A stretch of 13,263 bases of DNA. It comes from Candidatus Hydrothermarchaeota archaeon (lineage in GTDB: Archaea > Hydrothermarchaeota > Hydrothermarchaeia > Hydrothermarchaeales > WAQR01). Shown here piece by piece: positions 7,343 through 13,263 of the stretch. The number at the start of each line of letters is the position of its first letter. The first letter of the stretch is position 1. The DNA lies in NCBI GenBank assembly GCA_015520145.1, contig WAQR01000014.1, positions 1-13,263 of the forward strand, given 5' to 3'. The notes under the pieces were generated by a model. That model did not search any database. It was given only the letters and a program-made list of their open reading frames with translations, and had not been told where the DNA came from. The position numbers and the translations under genes are program-made.

Positions 7343-7744
7343 ATGTCAGTATTTCTGGATACCTCAGTAATCGTCGCCTATTACAACAGCAGGGACGAAC
7401 TTCACGAAAGGGCATTTGAGCTCCTTCCAGAAATTGTTAGAGGCGAGCATGGGAGGGTCTTTATTTCAGACTACATTTTTGACGAAGCAGTAACGGTCTC
7501 CCTTGTTAGAAGCAAAAGCCTGAAAAAGGCTTTGGAGCTTGGAGAACACCTTCTCAAAAGCGAGGTTCACCTGCTAAAAGTTGATGACGATGCCTTTAAC
7601 CTGGGATGGGAGATATTCCAAAAGGCAAACATGAGTTTTACTGACTGTTCCAGCCTGGCACTTGTGAGACTTTATGGGATAGACAAGATTGCAACCTTTG
7701 ATACGGGCTTTGATAGAGTTGAAGGAGTAAAGATATTGAAGTAA
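7343..7744 (+). CDS. vapC: VapC-type PIN-domain ribonuclease toxin
   Basis: The 133-residue protein has the full PIN metal site: Asp6 in FLDTSVIVAY, Glu48 in YIFDEAVT, Asp101 in FTDCSS and Asp120 in IATFDTGFD, with Asp124 nearby. Such toxins are Mg-dependent endoribonucleases that cut tRNA or rRNA when free of antitoxin. Length is normal and the gene looks intact. The GGTGA at 7334-7338, inside the end of vapB, is its ribosome site. The target RNA cannot be read from sequence. Confidence 0.9.
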   Translation: MSVFLDTSVIVAYYNSRDELHERAFELLPEIVRGEHGRVFISDYIFDEAVTVSLVRSKSLKKALELGEHLLKSEVHLLKVDDDAFNLGWEIFQKANMSFTDCSSLALVRLYGIDKIATFDTGFDRVEGVKILK

Positions 7745-7781
7745 GAGCAAGCTTTAAAAAAAGAGAGAGAAGTTTGTAGAA

Positions 7782-7793
7782 AAATTATTTAAT
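7782..7793 (+). promoter_or_regulatory. Possible TATA-like box before the DUF5678 gene
   Basis: The stretch AAATTATTTAAT lies about 40 bases before ATG 7828. This would give a leader of roughly 10-15 bases, just enough to hold the weak GATAGG ribosome site. The spacer (7745-7827) is A/T-rich throughout, so the assignment is tentative. Confidence 0.3.
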
Positions 7794-7827
7794 GAAAAAC
7801 GTATGAATAGTTAATAGATGTGATAGG

Positions 7828-8031
7828 ATGAAAGACGCATTAGAATATTTCAAGGCCAATATTGCAGAGATAATGAAGAAATACGAAGGGGAGTATGTTG
7901 CGATAGTCAATAATCGACTTGTTTCACATGGAAAAGATGCAAAAAAAGTCTATGGTGAAGCAAGAAAACAGCATCCCGAAGCCACTGTTTTCCTTGGACA
8001 AGTGCCTAAGAAGGAGGCAATGGTTCTGTGA
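7828..8031 (+). CDS. DUF5678-like small protein
   Basis: The 67-residue protein reads as a helix (DALEYFKANIAEIMKKY), then 'GEYVAIVNNRLVSHGKDAKK', then a helix and a final strand 'ATVFLGQVPKKEAMV'. That resembles the DUF5678 family, whose function is not known. The stop TGA (8029-8031) overlaps the GTG start of the next gene in GTGA, which implies translational coupling to the retropepsin-like protease. It could be a partner, inhibitor or substrate of that protein; this is inference from the arrangement only. Confidence 0.7.
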   Translation: MKDALEYFKANIAEIMKKYEGEYVAIVNNRLVSHGKDAKKVYGEARKQHPEATVFLGQVPKKEAMVL

Positions 8032-8423
8032 AAGAATGTTTTCCCTACTCAAAGGAAGCATCAAAGAGTCTTGGTTTTGTTCATAGACCCATTGCAAAAA
8101 TAGGGTTAAGAGATTTGGACAATAAACCATTTGAGATAAGTGTGGTGGTTGATTCCGGGGCAGATATTTCTTTATTTTCAAAGAGAATTGGGGACATAAT
8201 CGGCATCAACGTTGAAGATGGACAAGAAAGAAGATTTAGAGGGATCGCTGGTGAACTCATAGCATATGTTCACAAAATTCCAATGAAAATCGGGGATAAA
8301 GAAATCGATGTCACTGTTGCATTCGCTCTGGCAGATGTCCCTAACTTACTTGGAAGGTTAGATATCTTCGATACGTTTGACCTGAATTTCCTTAGAGAGA
8401 AGAAGGTTTGTTTTGAATGCTGA
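8028..8423 (+). CDS. Retropepsin-like aspartic protease
   Basis: The 131-residue protein has one aspartic protease half-site: VVVDSGADISLF (40-50), where DSGA is the active-site D-T/S-G motif. Later comes 'LLGRLDIFDTFDL' (107-119), the usual hydrophobic-Gly closing strand and helix ('ILG...F'). Like retroviral and DdI-type proteases, it would have to dimerise to form an active site with two Asp42 residues. There is no signal peptide or helix, so it is probably cytoplasmic. GTG 8028 is the only start upstream of the active site and is supported by GGAGG at 8012-8016. The gene forms a coupled pair with the DUF5678 gene. The substrate is unknown. Confidence 0.82.
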   Translation: MKECFPYSKEASKSLGFVHRPIAKIGLRDLDNKPFEISVVVDSGADISLFSKRIGDIIGINVEDGQERRFRGIAGELIAYVHKIPMKIGDKEIDVTVAFALADVPNLLGRLDIFDTFDLNFLREKKVCFEC

Positions 8424-8457
8424 TTAGAGAGTGGTTGATTGGTCGATTCTCTCTATC
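8422..8457. repeat. Imperfect inverted repeat between convergent genes
   Basis: GATTAGAGAG (8422-8431) pairs with CTCTCTATC (8449-8457), giving nine pairs, one bulged T and a 17-base loop. It follows the retropepsin gene stop and runs into the PEF-tail repeat. It may help end transcription from both sides, but no U-run follows on the plus strand. Confidence 0.3.
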
Positions 8458-8490
8458 CCCTCTTTCTTCTCCGCATGACCAGGTATCCAC
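8447..8490 (-). pseudogene. PEF-CTERM 3' coding end fragment; left copy of a direct repeat
   Basis: On the minus strand this encodes GYLVMRRRKRG and a TAG stop, exactly the C-terminus of the PEF-CTERM protein at 9274-10197. Bases 8452-8488 are identical to 9273-9309 (37 bp), and 41 of 42 match over 8447-8488. The last two bases (8489-8490) agree instead with the other PEF gene near 12990, so the donor could have been a third family member. The fragment lacks everything upstream of the terminal tail. It lies directly beside the stop codon of the PIN gene at 8491. Confidence 0.8.
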
Positions 8491-8901
8491 TTACAGATCT
8501 CTTAAAATTTCAAGCATTTTCACTACAGATACAATTTTAATTCCTTTGTATCTCCCAAGTTTCAGCAGATGTTTATCCCCGGAAACTATGTACTTCACCC
8601 TGCTAACAACGGCACATTCCAATACTTTATTGTCCCCGGGGTCTTCCTTTACGACTTTCAGCGTGATCCCTGGATTGGCAATCAGGAAAAAACTGGAAAT
8701 CTTTTGAATCACGGTATCTATTTCTCTTTTTGTAAAACCGATCTTTGGCTCTCTTAATACCTTCCTGAACTCATCGATAATTTGTGGAGATATGACAATT
8801 TGAACTTTACCAGACTCCCCCTTCTTCAAAAGCTGAAATGGTTTGCCGTCTCTGACTATAACTGCTGATACGAGGACATTCGTGTCAAGTAATATCTTCA
8901 T
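8491..8901 (-). CDS. PIN-family toxin (COG1569-like), AbrB-paired
   Basis: The 136-residue protein begins MKILLDTNVLVSAVI, typical of the 'putative toxin component, PIN family' group. Its acidic residues are Asp6, Glu44 in IIDEFRKVL, Asp90 in PGDNKVLECA and Asp109 in IVSGDKHLL. It is expected to be a metal-dependent RNase held inactive by the upstream AbrB-like protein. The antitoxin stop and this ATG are contiguous, so the two genes form one operon. The stop codon lies immediately next to the PEF-tail repeat copy, an unusually tight junction. Confidence 0.88.
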   Translation of the reverse strand: MKILLDTNVLVSAVIVRDGKPFQLLKKGESGKVQIVISPQIIDEFRKVLREPKIGFTKREIDTVIQKISSFFLIANPGITLKVVKEDPGDNKVLECAVVSRVKYIVSGDKHLLKLGRYKGIKIVSVVKMLEILRDL

Positions 8902-9171
8902 CTACTCGGCCTCTTTTTCCCTTACGGTTTTGACGGCTTTTTCGACATCTTTTTCAGTTAGTTTTTTCTCTTCGGCTTTTCTCCACATTGGTTCCAGGAC
9001 GTCTTCCAGACTCTTCTCGAATACGTCCATTTCTATTTTCTTTAAGAGGATGTTCTTGTTTTTACTTACGACCAGCAACTTATCGCCTATCTTCACGTCC
9101 AACTCTTTCATGATATCTTTTGGAATGACTATCTGTCCCCTGGAAGAGACCTTTACCATGCTTACGCCCAT
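8902..9171 (-). CDS. AbrB/SpoVT-like (MazE-fold) antitoxin
   Basis: The N-terminal half, MVKVSSRGQIVIPKDIMKEL (5-24 from this start) then 'KIGDKLLVV', is the swapped-hairpin AbrB DNA-binding fold. The C-terminal half is a charged helix that would wrap around the PIN partner. ATG 9171 is chosen because GGTGAT sits four bases upstream (9181-9176). A TTG at 9183 and a GTG at 9180 are also in frame but overlap that ribosome site. ATG 9159 is another option. It should inhibit the PIN toxin and repress the operon. The protein would have 89 residues. Confidence 0.85.
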   Translation of the reverse strand: MGVSMVKVSSRGQIVIPKDIMKELDVKIGDKLLVVSKNKNILLKKIEMDVFEKSLEDVLEPMWRKAEEKKLTEKDVEKAVKTVREKEAE

Positions 9172-9204
9172 CTTTATCACCAAGATCTATCTTGTTTTTT
9201 GGAC

Positions 9205-9216
9205 ATATATAGTTTA
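9205..9216 (-). promoter_or_regulatory. TATA box of the AbrB/PIN operon
   Basis: The minus strand reads AAACTATATATG, a good archaeal TATA box, about 40 bases before ATG 9171. Predicted transcription start is near 9185, just upstream of the GGTGAT ribosome site. The promoter lies within the repeat-flanked segment, so the module carries its own promoter. Confidence 0.55.
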
Positions 9217-9267
9217 TCTTTTTAAAAAGTGCTGGAGGGCTTTTGCCATCTTTTCTACGTCAGTGCT

Positions 9268-9309
9268 TTCTATCTATCCCCTCTTTCTTCTCCGCATGAC
9301 CAGGTATCC
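9268..9309. repeat. Right copy of the PEF-tail direct repeat
   Basis: This is the 3' end of the intact PEF-CTERM gene plus five bases past its stop. It matches 8447-8488 at 41 of 42 positions, in the same orientation. The distance between copies is 821 bases, enclosing the whole AbrB/PIN operon with its promoter. Confidence 0.85.
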
Positions 9310-10197
9310 TCCAAGGGCCAGTATCGCGGGTACTGCCACGGTCGGGAACTCAGGGATTTGTGTTGGGTCGCAATCTTTGGTGTCGCACAGAGTTGTTGTA
9401 GTTGAAGTTAGCGTGGTTGTCGTAGTTGTTGTAGTAGTCGTTGGACCGCCTGCTGTGATTGTCAGCGGGAGGTAGTCGATGTTCCCTGATGCCAGGGTAT
9501 AACTCGAGTCGCAGATACCATCACCATCAGTATCGCCACAGGTCTCGCTGAATCCCGTGCCGTCAGGCTTTGCCCAGAAGTTGCCGCCAAGATACGTGCC
9601 TCCGATGATATTCGCACCCGCTTTCTTGGGGACGCTCCATATGTTGTTGCCACTTGAAGTGGTGATTTTATAGTTGTCAGTGTTGTTGAAATAGTTGTTT
9701 GTGATGGTGTTGTATTTGCTGGAAGACCATAGGACGATTCCGTACTCGCTGTTCGAACTGGCGGTGTTGTTAACTATGGTATTGCCGCTGGAAGAATAGA
9801 GGCGGATTCCCTGGTTGTTGTTTAAGGCAGTATTGCCCGTAATGCTTCCATTCTCTGCACTGCGGTAGAATATCCCATATTTCCATCCCATCACAGTGAC
9901 GTGTTTTATCGTCACGTTGGTGAGGCCGTCACTGCTATTGTAAACGTAGATGCCATACTTACTGCCCTGACCGGTGATACTATAACCTGCACCATCGAAT
10001 ATCACATCACTTGATCTGATTGTTATACACGTGCTGGTGCTGGTGAGCTCAGAGGTAAGCTCGTAAACGCCGGGCGAGGTTATGGTAGTGCAACTGGAAA
10101 CCGCGGTTGCCGCACTCACACTCCCGCCAAGGCCGCCCATAAAGAACACAAAACATATCATTAAAACCGATATCTGCTTCATGTTACACTTCTTCAA
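9274..10197 (-). CDS. NosD-like beta-helix surface protein with PEF-CTERM sorting signal
   Basis: The 307-residue exported protein has a signal peptide (about 6-29, ending SVSAA) and a right-handed parallel beta-helix (about 35-190) with repeated 'N.I..N....N..GI.L..SS.N' turns like NosD and periplasmic copper-binding repeats. A 'GNFWAKPDGTG' and 'DTDGDGICDSSY' segment follows (205-233), then a Thr-rich, probably O-glycosylated linker (252-269) and the PEF signal: IPEFP (281-285), a hydrophobic stretch (286-300) and RRRKR (302-306). Several N-X-S/T sequons suggest N-glycosylation. It should be cleaved and anchored by the archaeosortase. The start is TTG 10197, backed by a strong GGGGGTGATG site at 10214-10205 with about eight bases of spacing; ATG 10182 is the alternative and keeps the signal peptide intact. 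Ligand unknown. Confidence 0.85.
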   Translation of the reverse strand: MKKCNMKQISVLMICFVFFMGGLGGSVSAATAVSSCTTITSPGVYELTSELTSTSTCITIRSSDVIFDGAGYSITGQGSKYGIYVYNSSDGLTNVTIKHVTVMGWKYGIFYRSAENGSITGNTALNNNQGIRLYSSSGNTIVNNTASSNSEYGIVLWSSSKYNTITNNYFNNTDNYKITTSSGNNIWSVPKKAGANIIGGTYLGGNFWAKPDGTGFSETCGDTDGDGICDSSYTLASGNIDYLPLTITAGGPTTTTTTTTTTLTSTTTTLCDTKDCDPTQIPEFPTVAVPAILALGGYLVMRRRKRG

Positions 10198-10259
10198 CTT
10201 TTGACATCACCCCCTATTATCATAATATCATGAAAATGAAGGTAAACGGTTAATTCCCC

Positions 10260-10565
10260 TCAAACCCTTTGAATCTTAAAAATAAACGCCATAGCAACAG
10301 AATAACCATCAGCAAAATCCTTGTGCCTTTTCCTGTAAAATGCCATGAAATCCATGATCACCTCAGGGTCGTCTATCCTGGACTTTATCACAAAGAGGGC
10401 ATCCTTTAATTTTGTCTTTTTGATATCCCCTATCAGTCCGCAGTTGGGGCAGGTGGGTGTATTGTGATAGGAAGAAGGGAGCTCCTCTTTTACTTTAGGA
10501 TGCCATCCAGAGACTTCAAGTGGATACTTCATGAAGTGTGATTCGCATTCATTGCATTCCGGCAT
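10260..10565 (-). CDS. Small zinc-ribbon protein of unknown function
   Basis: The 101-residue protein has two CXXC knuckles, CNEC near the N-terminus and CPNC about 35 residues later, which together would hold one zinc. A helical C-terminal half follows (KLKDALFVIKSR, MDFMAFYRKRHKDF). ATG 10565 is chosen because GAGGGTGA lies five bases before it. A GTG at 10574 also opens the frame but is part of that ribosome site. It has no membrane segment. I do not recognise the family. It lies between a PEF substrate and nucleotide-sugar genes, with 97 bases to the upstream dehydrogenase gene. Confidence 0.65.
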   Translation of the reverse strand: MPECNECESHFMKYPLEVSGWHPKVKEELPSSYHNTPTCPNCGLIGDIKKTKLKDALFVIKSRIDDPEVIMDFMAFYRKRHKDFADGYSVAMAFIFKIQRV

Positions 10566-10671
10566 GATTTTCACCCTCTATTAACTACCTTGGAACTCAG
10601 CATTTCGCCTCATCGTTTTTTCTTCTTTTCTTGAATTCTTCCTAAACTTCCTAATTACCTGAACGTTTCTA

Positions 10672-11940
10672 TCATCCGTTTCTGAACAGGTTCTCAGGCG
10701 TTAAAATATGTTCAATATTGGCTTTAGGGTTATACCTGTAATCATGTATAAACACTGCACAGTTAATCTTATGGCCGTTTGGAGATTCCACACCAAGCAT
10801 TGACTTCATCTCATCTTCTGAAAGCACAGGGTCGTATCCATATACATTTGCACCGAGTTTTCTCAGCTTCTTTATGACCTCTCTTGCAGGTGTGTGATAG
10901 ACCTCCTTCACACCAGGCCGGTATACCAGGCCGGCTATAAGTACGTTGCTGTCTTTAACACTCTCTCCGTGCTCGCTCAGTGTTTTTGACACCTTGTCAA
11001 CGACATATTCAGGCATGGAATCGTTTACCTCTCTTGCGGTTTTTATCAACTTTGTATTCTCATCTATAACAAACCACGGATAGACCGGTATGCAGTGACC
11101 GCCGACACCTGCACCGGGCTTATGGATATTGCAGAAAGGCTGTGTGTTCGCAGTCTTAATAACCTCAAAGACATCTGCTCCATACCGCTCTGAAATAAGG
11201 GCAAGTTCGTTTGCAAGGGCAATATTTACGTCGCGATACAGACCCTCTGCGATCTTGACCATCTCTGCCTCTGTTGAACTTGAAACAGTGATTACCCCTT
11301 TACTGTTTATAACCTGGTAAATCGCTTCAGCCGTATCTGTGCTCTTTTTATTTATACCGCCGCAAACCTTGGGGTACGCACCAAGGATGTCCCGGATAGC
11401 CCGCCCAGAAGATGTCCTTTCAGGGCAGTGAGCCATCCCGAAATCCTCACCTGCTTTTAAACCAGACTTTTCGAGAATCGGCCTGACAACCCTGTCAGTA
11501 GTCCCTGGCGGGACAGTGGTTTCCACGATAACAAAATCTCCTCTTTCAATGCCTTTCGCAATATTCTCGCTGACAGACTTTACAATCCCAAGGTCGGGTT
11601 TCTTATTTTTATCTAAAAACGCGGGTACAAGGATTATCATGACATCAGAATCCTTTGCCGCCTTTACCAGATCGGTCGTTGCCTTTAATCTGCCTCTTTT
11701 AACATTTTTCTCTACCAGCTCGTCCAGTCCGGGCTCTCCTCTCACGTGGTTTATCCCCTGGTTTGTCTTCATAACAACCTCTTCGTTTATATCTGCACCG
11801 ATGACCCTTGCACCCTTATCAGCAAAAATCGCTGCAAGAGGTAGGCCCATCTTTCCAAGACCGTAAACTGCAACTGTCATATTGCCATTTTTAAAAGCGT
11901 CTTTGACATCTTTGACATTCTCGTTCCCGTATATCTTCAT
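10672..11940 (-). CDS. wecC: UDP-N-acetyl-D-mannosamine-type dehydrogenase (nucleotide-sugar dehydrogenase)
   Basis: The 422-residue cytoplasmic enzyme of the UDP-glucose/GDP-mannose dehydrogenase superfamily performs two NAD-linked oxidations of a UDP-sugar to the uronic acid, most likely UDP-ManNAc to UDP-ManNAcA. An NAD-binding Rossmann motif GLGKMGLPLAA lies at 27-37. 'VIVETTVPPGTTDRV' (137-151) precedes the central helix domain. 'KPGAGVGGHCIPVYPWF' (274-290) contains catalytic Cys283. The C-terminal UDP-binding domain includes 'VLIAGLVYRPGVKEV' (333-347). Length is normal. The start codon overlaps the upstream gene's stop in an ATGA (11940-11937), with GGTGAT six bases ahead. It would supply an acidic sugar for the archaeal surface glycan. 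The substrate is inferred from family resemblance. Confidence 0.85.
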   Translation of the reverse strand: MKIYGNENVKDVKDAFKNGNMTVAVYGLGKMGLPLAAIFADKGARVIGADINEEVVMKTNQGINHVRGEPGLDELVEKNVKRGRLKATTDLVKAAKDSDVMIILVPAFLDKNKKPDLGIVKSVSENIAKGIERGDFVIVETTVPPGTTDRVVRPILEKSGLKAGEDFGMAHCPERTSSGRAIRDILGAYPKVCGGINKKSTDTAEAIYQVINSKGVITVSSSTEAEMVKIAEGLYRDVNIALANELALISERYGADVFEVIKTANTQPFCNIHKPGAGVGGHCIPVYPWFVIDENTKLIKTAREVNDSMPEYVVDKVSKTLSEHGESVKDSNVLIAGLVYRPGVKEVYHTPAREVIKKLRKLGANVYGYDPVLSEDEMKSMLGVESPNGHKINCAVFIHDYRYNPKANIEHILTPENLFRNG

Positions 11941-12881
11941 GCCGTCATCACCCTGATTACCTTTCCGTGTTTGTAGGACTTTATTGCACTAAGCGCAGTC
12001 TGTAGTACATATCGTCCGTCTTCACCGCTTACAAGTGGATCTTTATCCTTTTCAATGCATTCTATGAAATGTTCCAGTTCATTTTTAAGCGGTTCTTTTT
12101 TCTCGATTTTAACGTTTATCTCTGGTTTTCCGTTGTATATCTGTAATGAGAACTGGATATTGTCTACGTATGCAATCCCTTCTGTACCTGTGACTGTCAG
12201 TTTCCTCACTTTATGCGGGGTCAGCCAGTTCGTCTTGATTATGCCTGCGTTTCCATTATTGAAGCGTAAAAGGATGCTGGCATAGTCCTCGAATCCATGA
12301 ATTACAGACCCTGCAGAGGCATATACCTCGCTGACCTTCTCGGAATAGAGGTAGGACATCAAATCGATGTCATGGACTCCAAGATCCTGGATTATCCCAA
12401 CATCGCGTATCCTCGGTTCGAACGGACCGACCCGTGTTGCTGATATCGAGACTATCTTTCCGAACTTTTTCTCGTCTATATACTTTTTTAATGCCATTAT
12501 CGCGGGGTTGAACCGTTCTATGTGGCCGACCATCAATTTTACACCTTTCTCTTTCGCCTTTTTGATCATGGTGTCTGCATTTCTAACAGTGTCTGCGATA
12601 GGTTTCTCTACCAGGACACTTACTCCTCTCTCGATTGCTGAAATGGCGATATCTTTATGCAGCGTGGTCGGAACTGCTATACTCACAGCATCCAGGTCCT
12701 GGTTTAAAAGCTCCCTGTAATCTGTGTATGCAGCAGTATTGTATTTTTCAGCGAGACTCTCAACACGTTCTCTGTCAATATCTGAGATTCCAAGTAGGAC
12801 GACATTTTCCATCTCGCTGTAGATCCTGACATGATGCCCACCCATCACGCCAGTTCCTATTACGCCTACTCGTACCACCAT
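11937..12881 (-). CDS. Gfo/Idh/MocA-family oxidoreductase, probable UDP-sugar 3-dehydrogenase
   Basis: The 314-residue NAD-dependent enzyme has 'GVIGTGVMGGHHVRIY' (6-21) as its Rossmann motif, the family EKP at 92-94 in VLVEKPIADT, and 'DLGVHDIDLM' (166-175) with the catalytic-type His170. Relatives in methanogens oxidise the 3-position of UDP-GlcNAc on the way to diacetamido sugars; that activity is inferred. The gene is coupled to the UDP-ManNAc-type dehydrogenase by a four-base overlap, so the pair probably works in one sugar-nucleotide pathway. GAGG lies directly against ATG 12881, which leaves no spacing. GTG 12878 may be the true start, costing only one residue. A short A/T-rich spacer (12882-12954) precedes it and could hold a promoter (TTAATAAATA). 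Confidence 0.85.
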   Translation of the reverse strand: MVVRVGVIGTGVMGGHHVRIYSEMENVVLLGISDIDRERVESLAEKYNTAAYTDYRELLNQDLDAVSIAVPTTLHKDIAISAIERGVSVLVEKPIADTVRNADTMIKKAKEKGVKLMVGHIERFNPAIMALKKYIDEKKFGKIVSISATRVGPFEPRIRDVGIIQDLGVHDIDLMSYLYSEKVSEVYASAGSVIHGFEDYASILLRFNNGNAGIIKTNWLTPHKVRKLTVTGTEGIAYVDNIQFSLQIYNGKPEINVKIEKKEPLKNELEHFIECIEKDKDPLVSGEDGRYVLQTALSAIKSYKHGKVIRVMTA

Positions 12882-12954
12882 CCTCTATCATACTCCAGAT
12901 GTCGTATTTATTAATATTGATTTAATATCTAATCTAATATCTCGGTTCTCTTCT

Positions 12955-13263
12955 CTATTTCCTCCTTTTCATCCGCATTACCAGGTATCCACCTCCAAGG
13001 GCAAGTACCGCAGGTATTGCTACTGTCGGGAATTCTGGGATTTCTGTTGGTGGACCTTCGGTTTCTTTGCAGCAGCGGTGGTCTTCTTTACACTCTGACA
13101 TATCTTTACAGCAGTCGCCAAGACCCATTTTGCAGCAGTCACCCATGATACCCGAGCACATCATCATGTTAGACGGGTCCGGCATATTAATCTTTGGTGG
13201 TATACTACGGAATTTCATCAATGTTGTAGTTGTACTTACCGAACTTGTAGTTACGCTTGTGAT
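12955..13263 (-). CDS. Cys-rich PEF-CTERM surface protein, partial (N-terminus outside window)
   Basis: The frame is open from the window edge (codon 13263-13261) to TAG 12957-12955, 102 codons, so the 5' end is missing. It begins in a Ser/Thr linker (TSVTTSSVSTTTT), which means the gene continues upstream rather than starting at 13221, where the codon is TTG within that linker. A short Cys- and Met-rich segment follows with eight cysteines, including GDCCK twice and RCCKE, then TEIPEFPTVAIPAVLALGG and the tail RMKRRK. The Cys cluster lies outside the membrane, next to the sorting signal, and could be disulphide-bonded or bind metal. The signal part matches the neighbouring PEF-CTERM protein closely. 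The ectodomain cannot be seen. Confidence 0.82.
   Translation of the reverse strand: MTSVTTSSVSTTTTLMKFRSIPPKINMPDPSNMMMCSGIMGDCCKMGLGDCCKDMSECKEDHRCCKETEGPPTEIPEFPTVAIPAVLALGGGYLVMRMKRRK

Noticed and set aside
8417..8707. Plus-strand open frames across the PIN gene and PEF tail
   Set aside because: They are antisense to a PIN toxin with a full set of acidic residues and show no protein-like features.
8489..9267. Insertion sequence between the direct repeats
   Set aside because: No transposase or terminal inverted repeats are visible; the 42-base repeat is far longer than a typical target-site duplication.
13219..13221. TTG 13221 as the start of the Cys-rich PEF gene
   Set aside because: The frame stays open to the window edge and the codons upstream form a Ser/Thr linker like that of the neighbouring PEF protein.

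Overview
The window is archaeal and most likely comes from a methanogen or methane-oxidising relative of the Methanosarcinales. The evidence is two genes ending in the PEF-CTERM archaeal sorting signal (IPEFP, a hydrophobic helix, then an Arg/Lys tail), an archaeosortase, a eukaryote/archaeal-like GlcNAc-1-phosphate transferase, an archaeal AbrB/PIN pair, TATA-type promoters and GGTGAT-type ribosome binding sites. No tRNA, rRNA, CRISPR array or insertion sequence is visible, and no gene-free stretch exceeds 300 bases.

Layout. 1-66 is the C-terminal end of a PIN-domain (VapC-like) toxin on the plus strand. 89-4195 (minus strand) is a surface-processing operon: an archaeosortase followed by a very large membrane protein with a beta-propeller, three Ig-like domains, a calcium-binding loop region and a DUF1616 domain. 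Divergent from it, 4236-5731 (plus) carries an HtpX-like M48 metalloprotease translationally coupled to a VanZ-like membrane protein. The VanZ gene converges on and overlaps a lipid-linked sugar-phosphate transferase gene (5699-6643, minus), which is preceded by a small ribbon-helix-helix gene. 7017-9309 is an accessory patch: a VapBC pair, a DUF5678/retropepsin-like protease pair, and an AbrB/PIN pair in the opposite direction. 9274-13263 (all minus strand) holds a beta-helix PEF-CTERM protein, a zinc-ribbon protein, a UDP-ManNAc-type dehydrogenase coupled to a Gfo/Idh/MocA sugar-nucleotide oxidoreductase, and a second, Cys-rich PEF-CTERM protein that runs off the window.

The non-accessory genes fit together as a cell-envelope island: nucleotide-sugar synthesis, the first lipid-linked glycan step, exported PEF-CTERM substrates, and the archaeosortase that would process them. 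The accessory toxin-antitoxin-like cassettes are bracketed by fragments of the PEF-CTERM 3' coding end. One is a 37-bp perfect direct repeat (41 of 42 over its full extent) that flanks the AbrB/PIN pair; another is a more decayed copy just upstream of VapBC. This suggests that PEF-CTERM gene ends serve as insertion or recombination points for small cassettes, and it is the most unusual feature of the window. A second oddity is that both genes of the archaeosortase operon have clear hydrophobic N-termini encoded in frame but no ordinary start codon that reaches them. In the archaeosortase an in-frame UGA is the fourth codon after an ATG.
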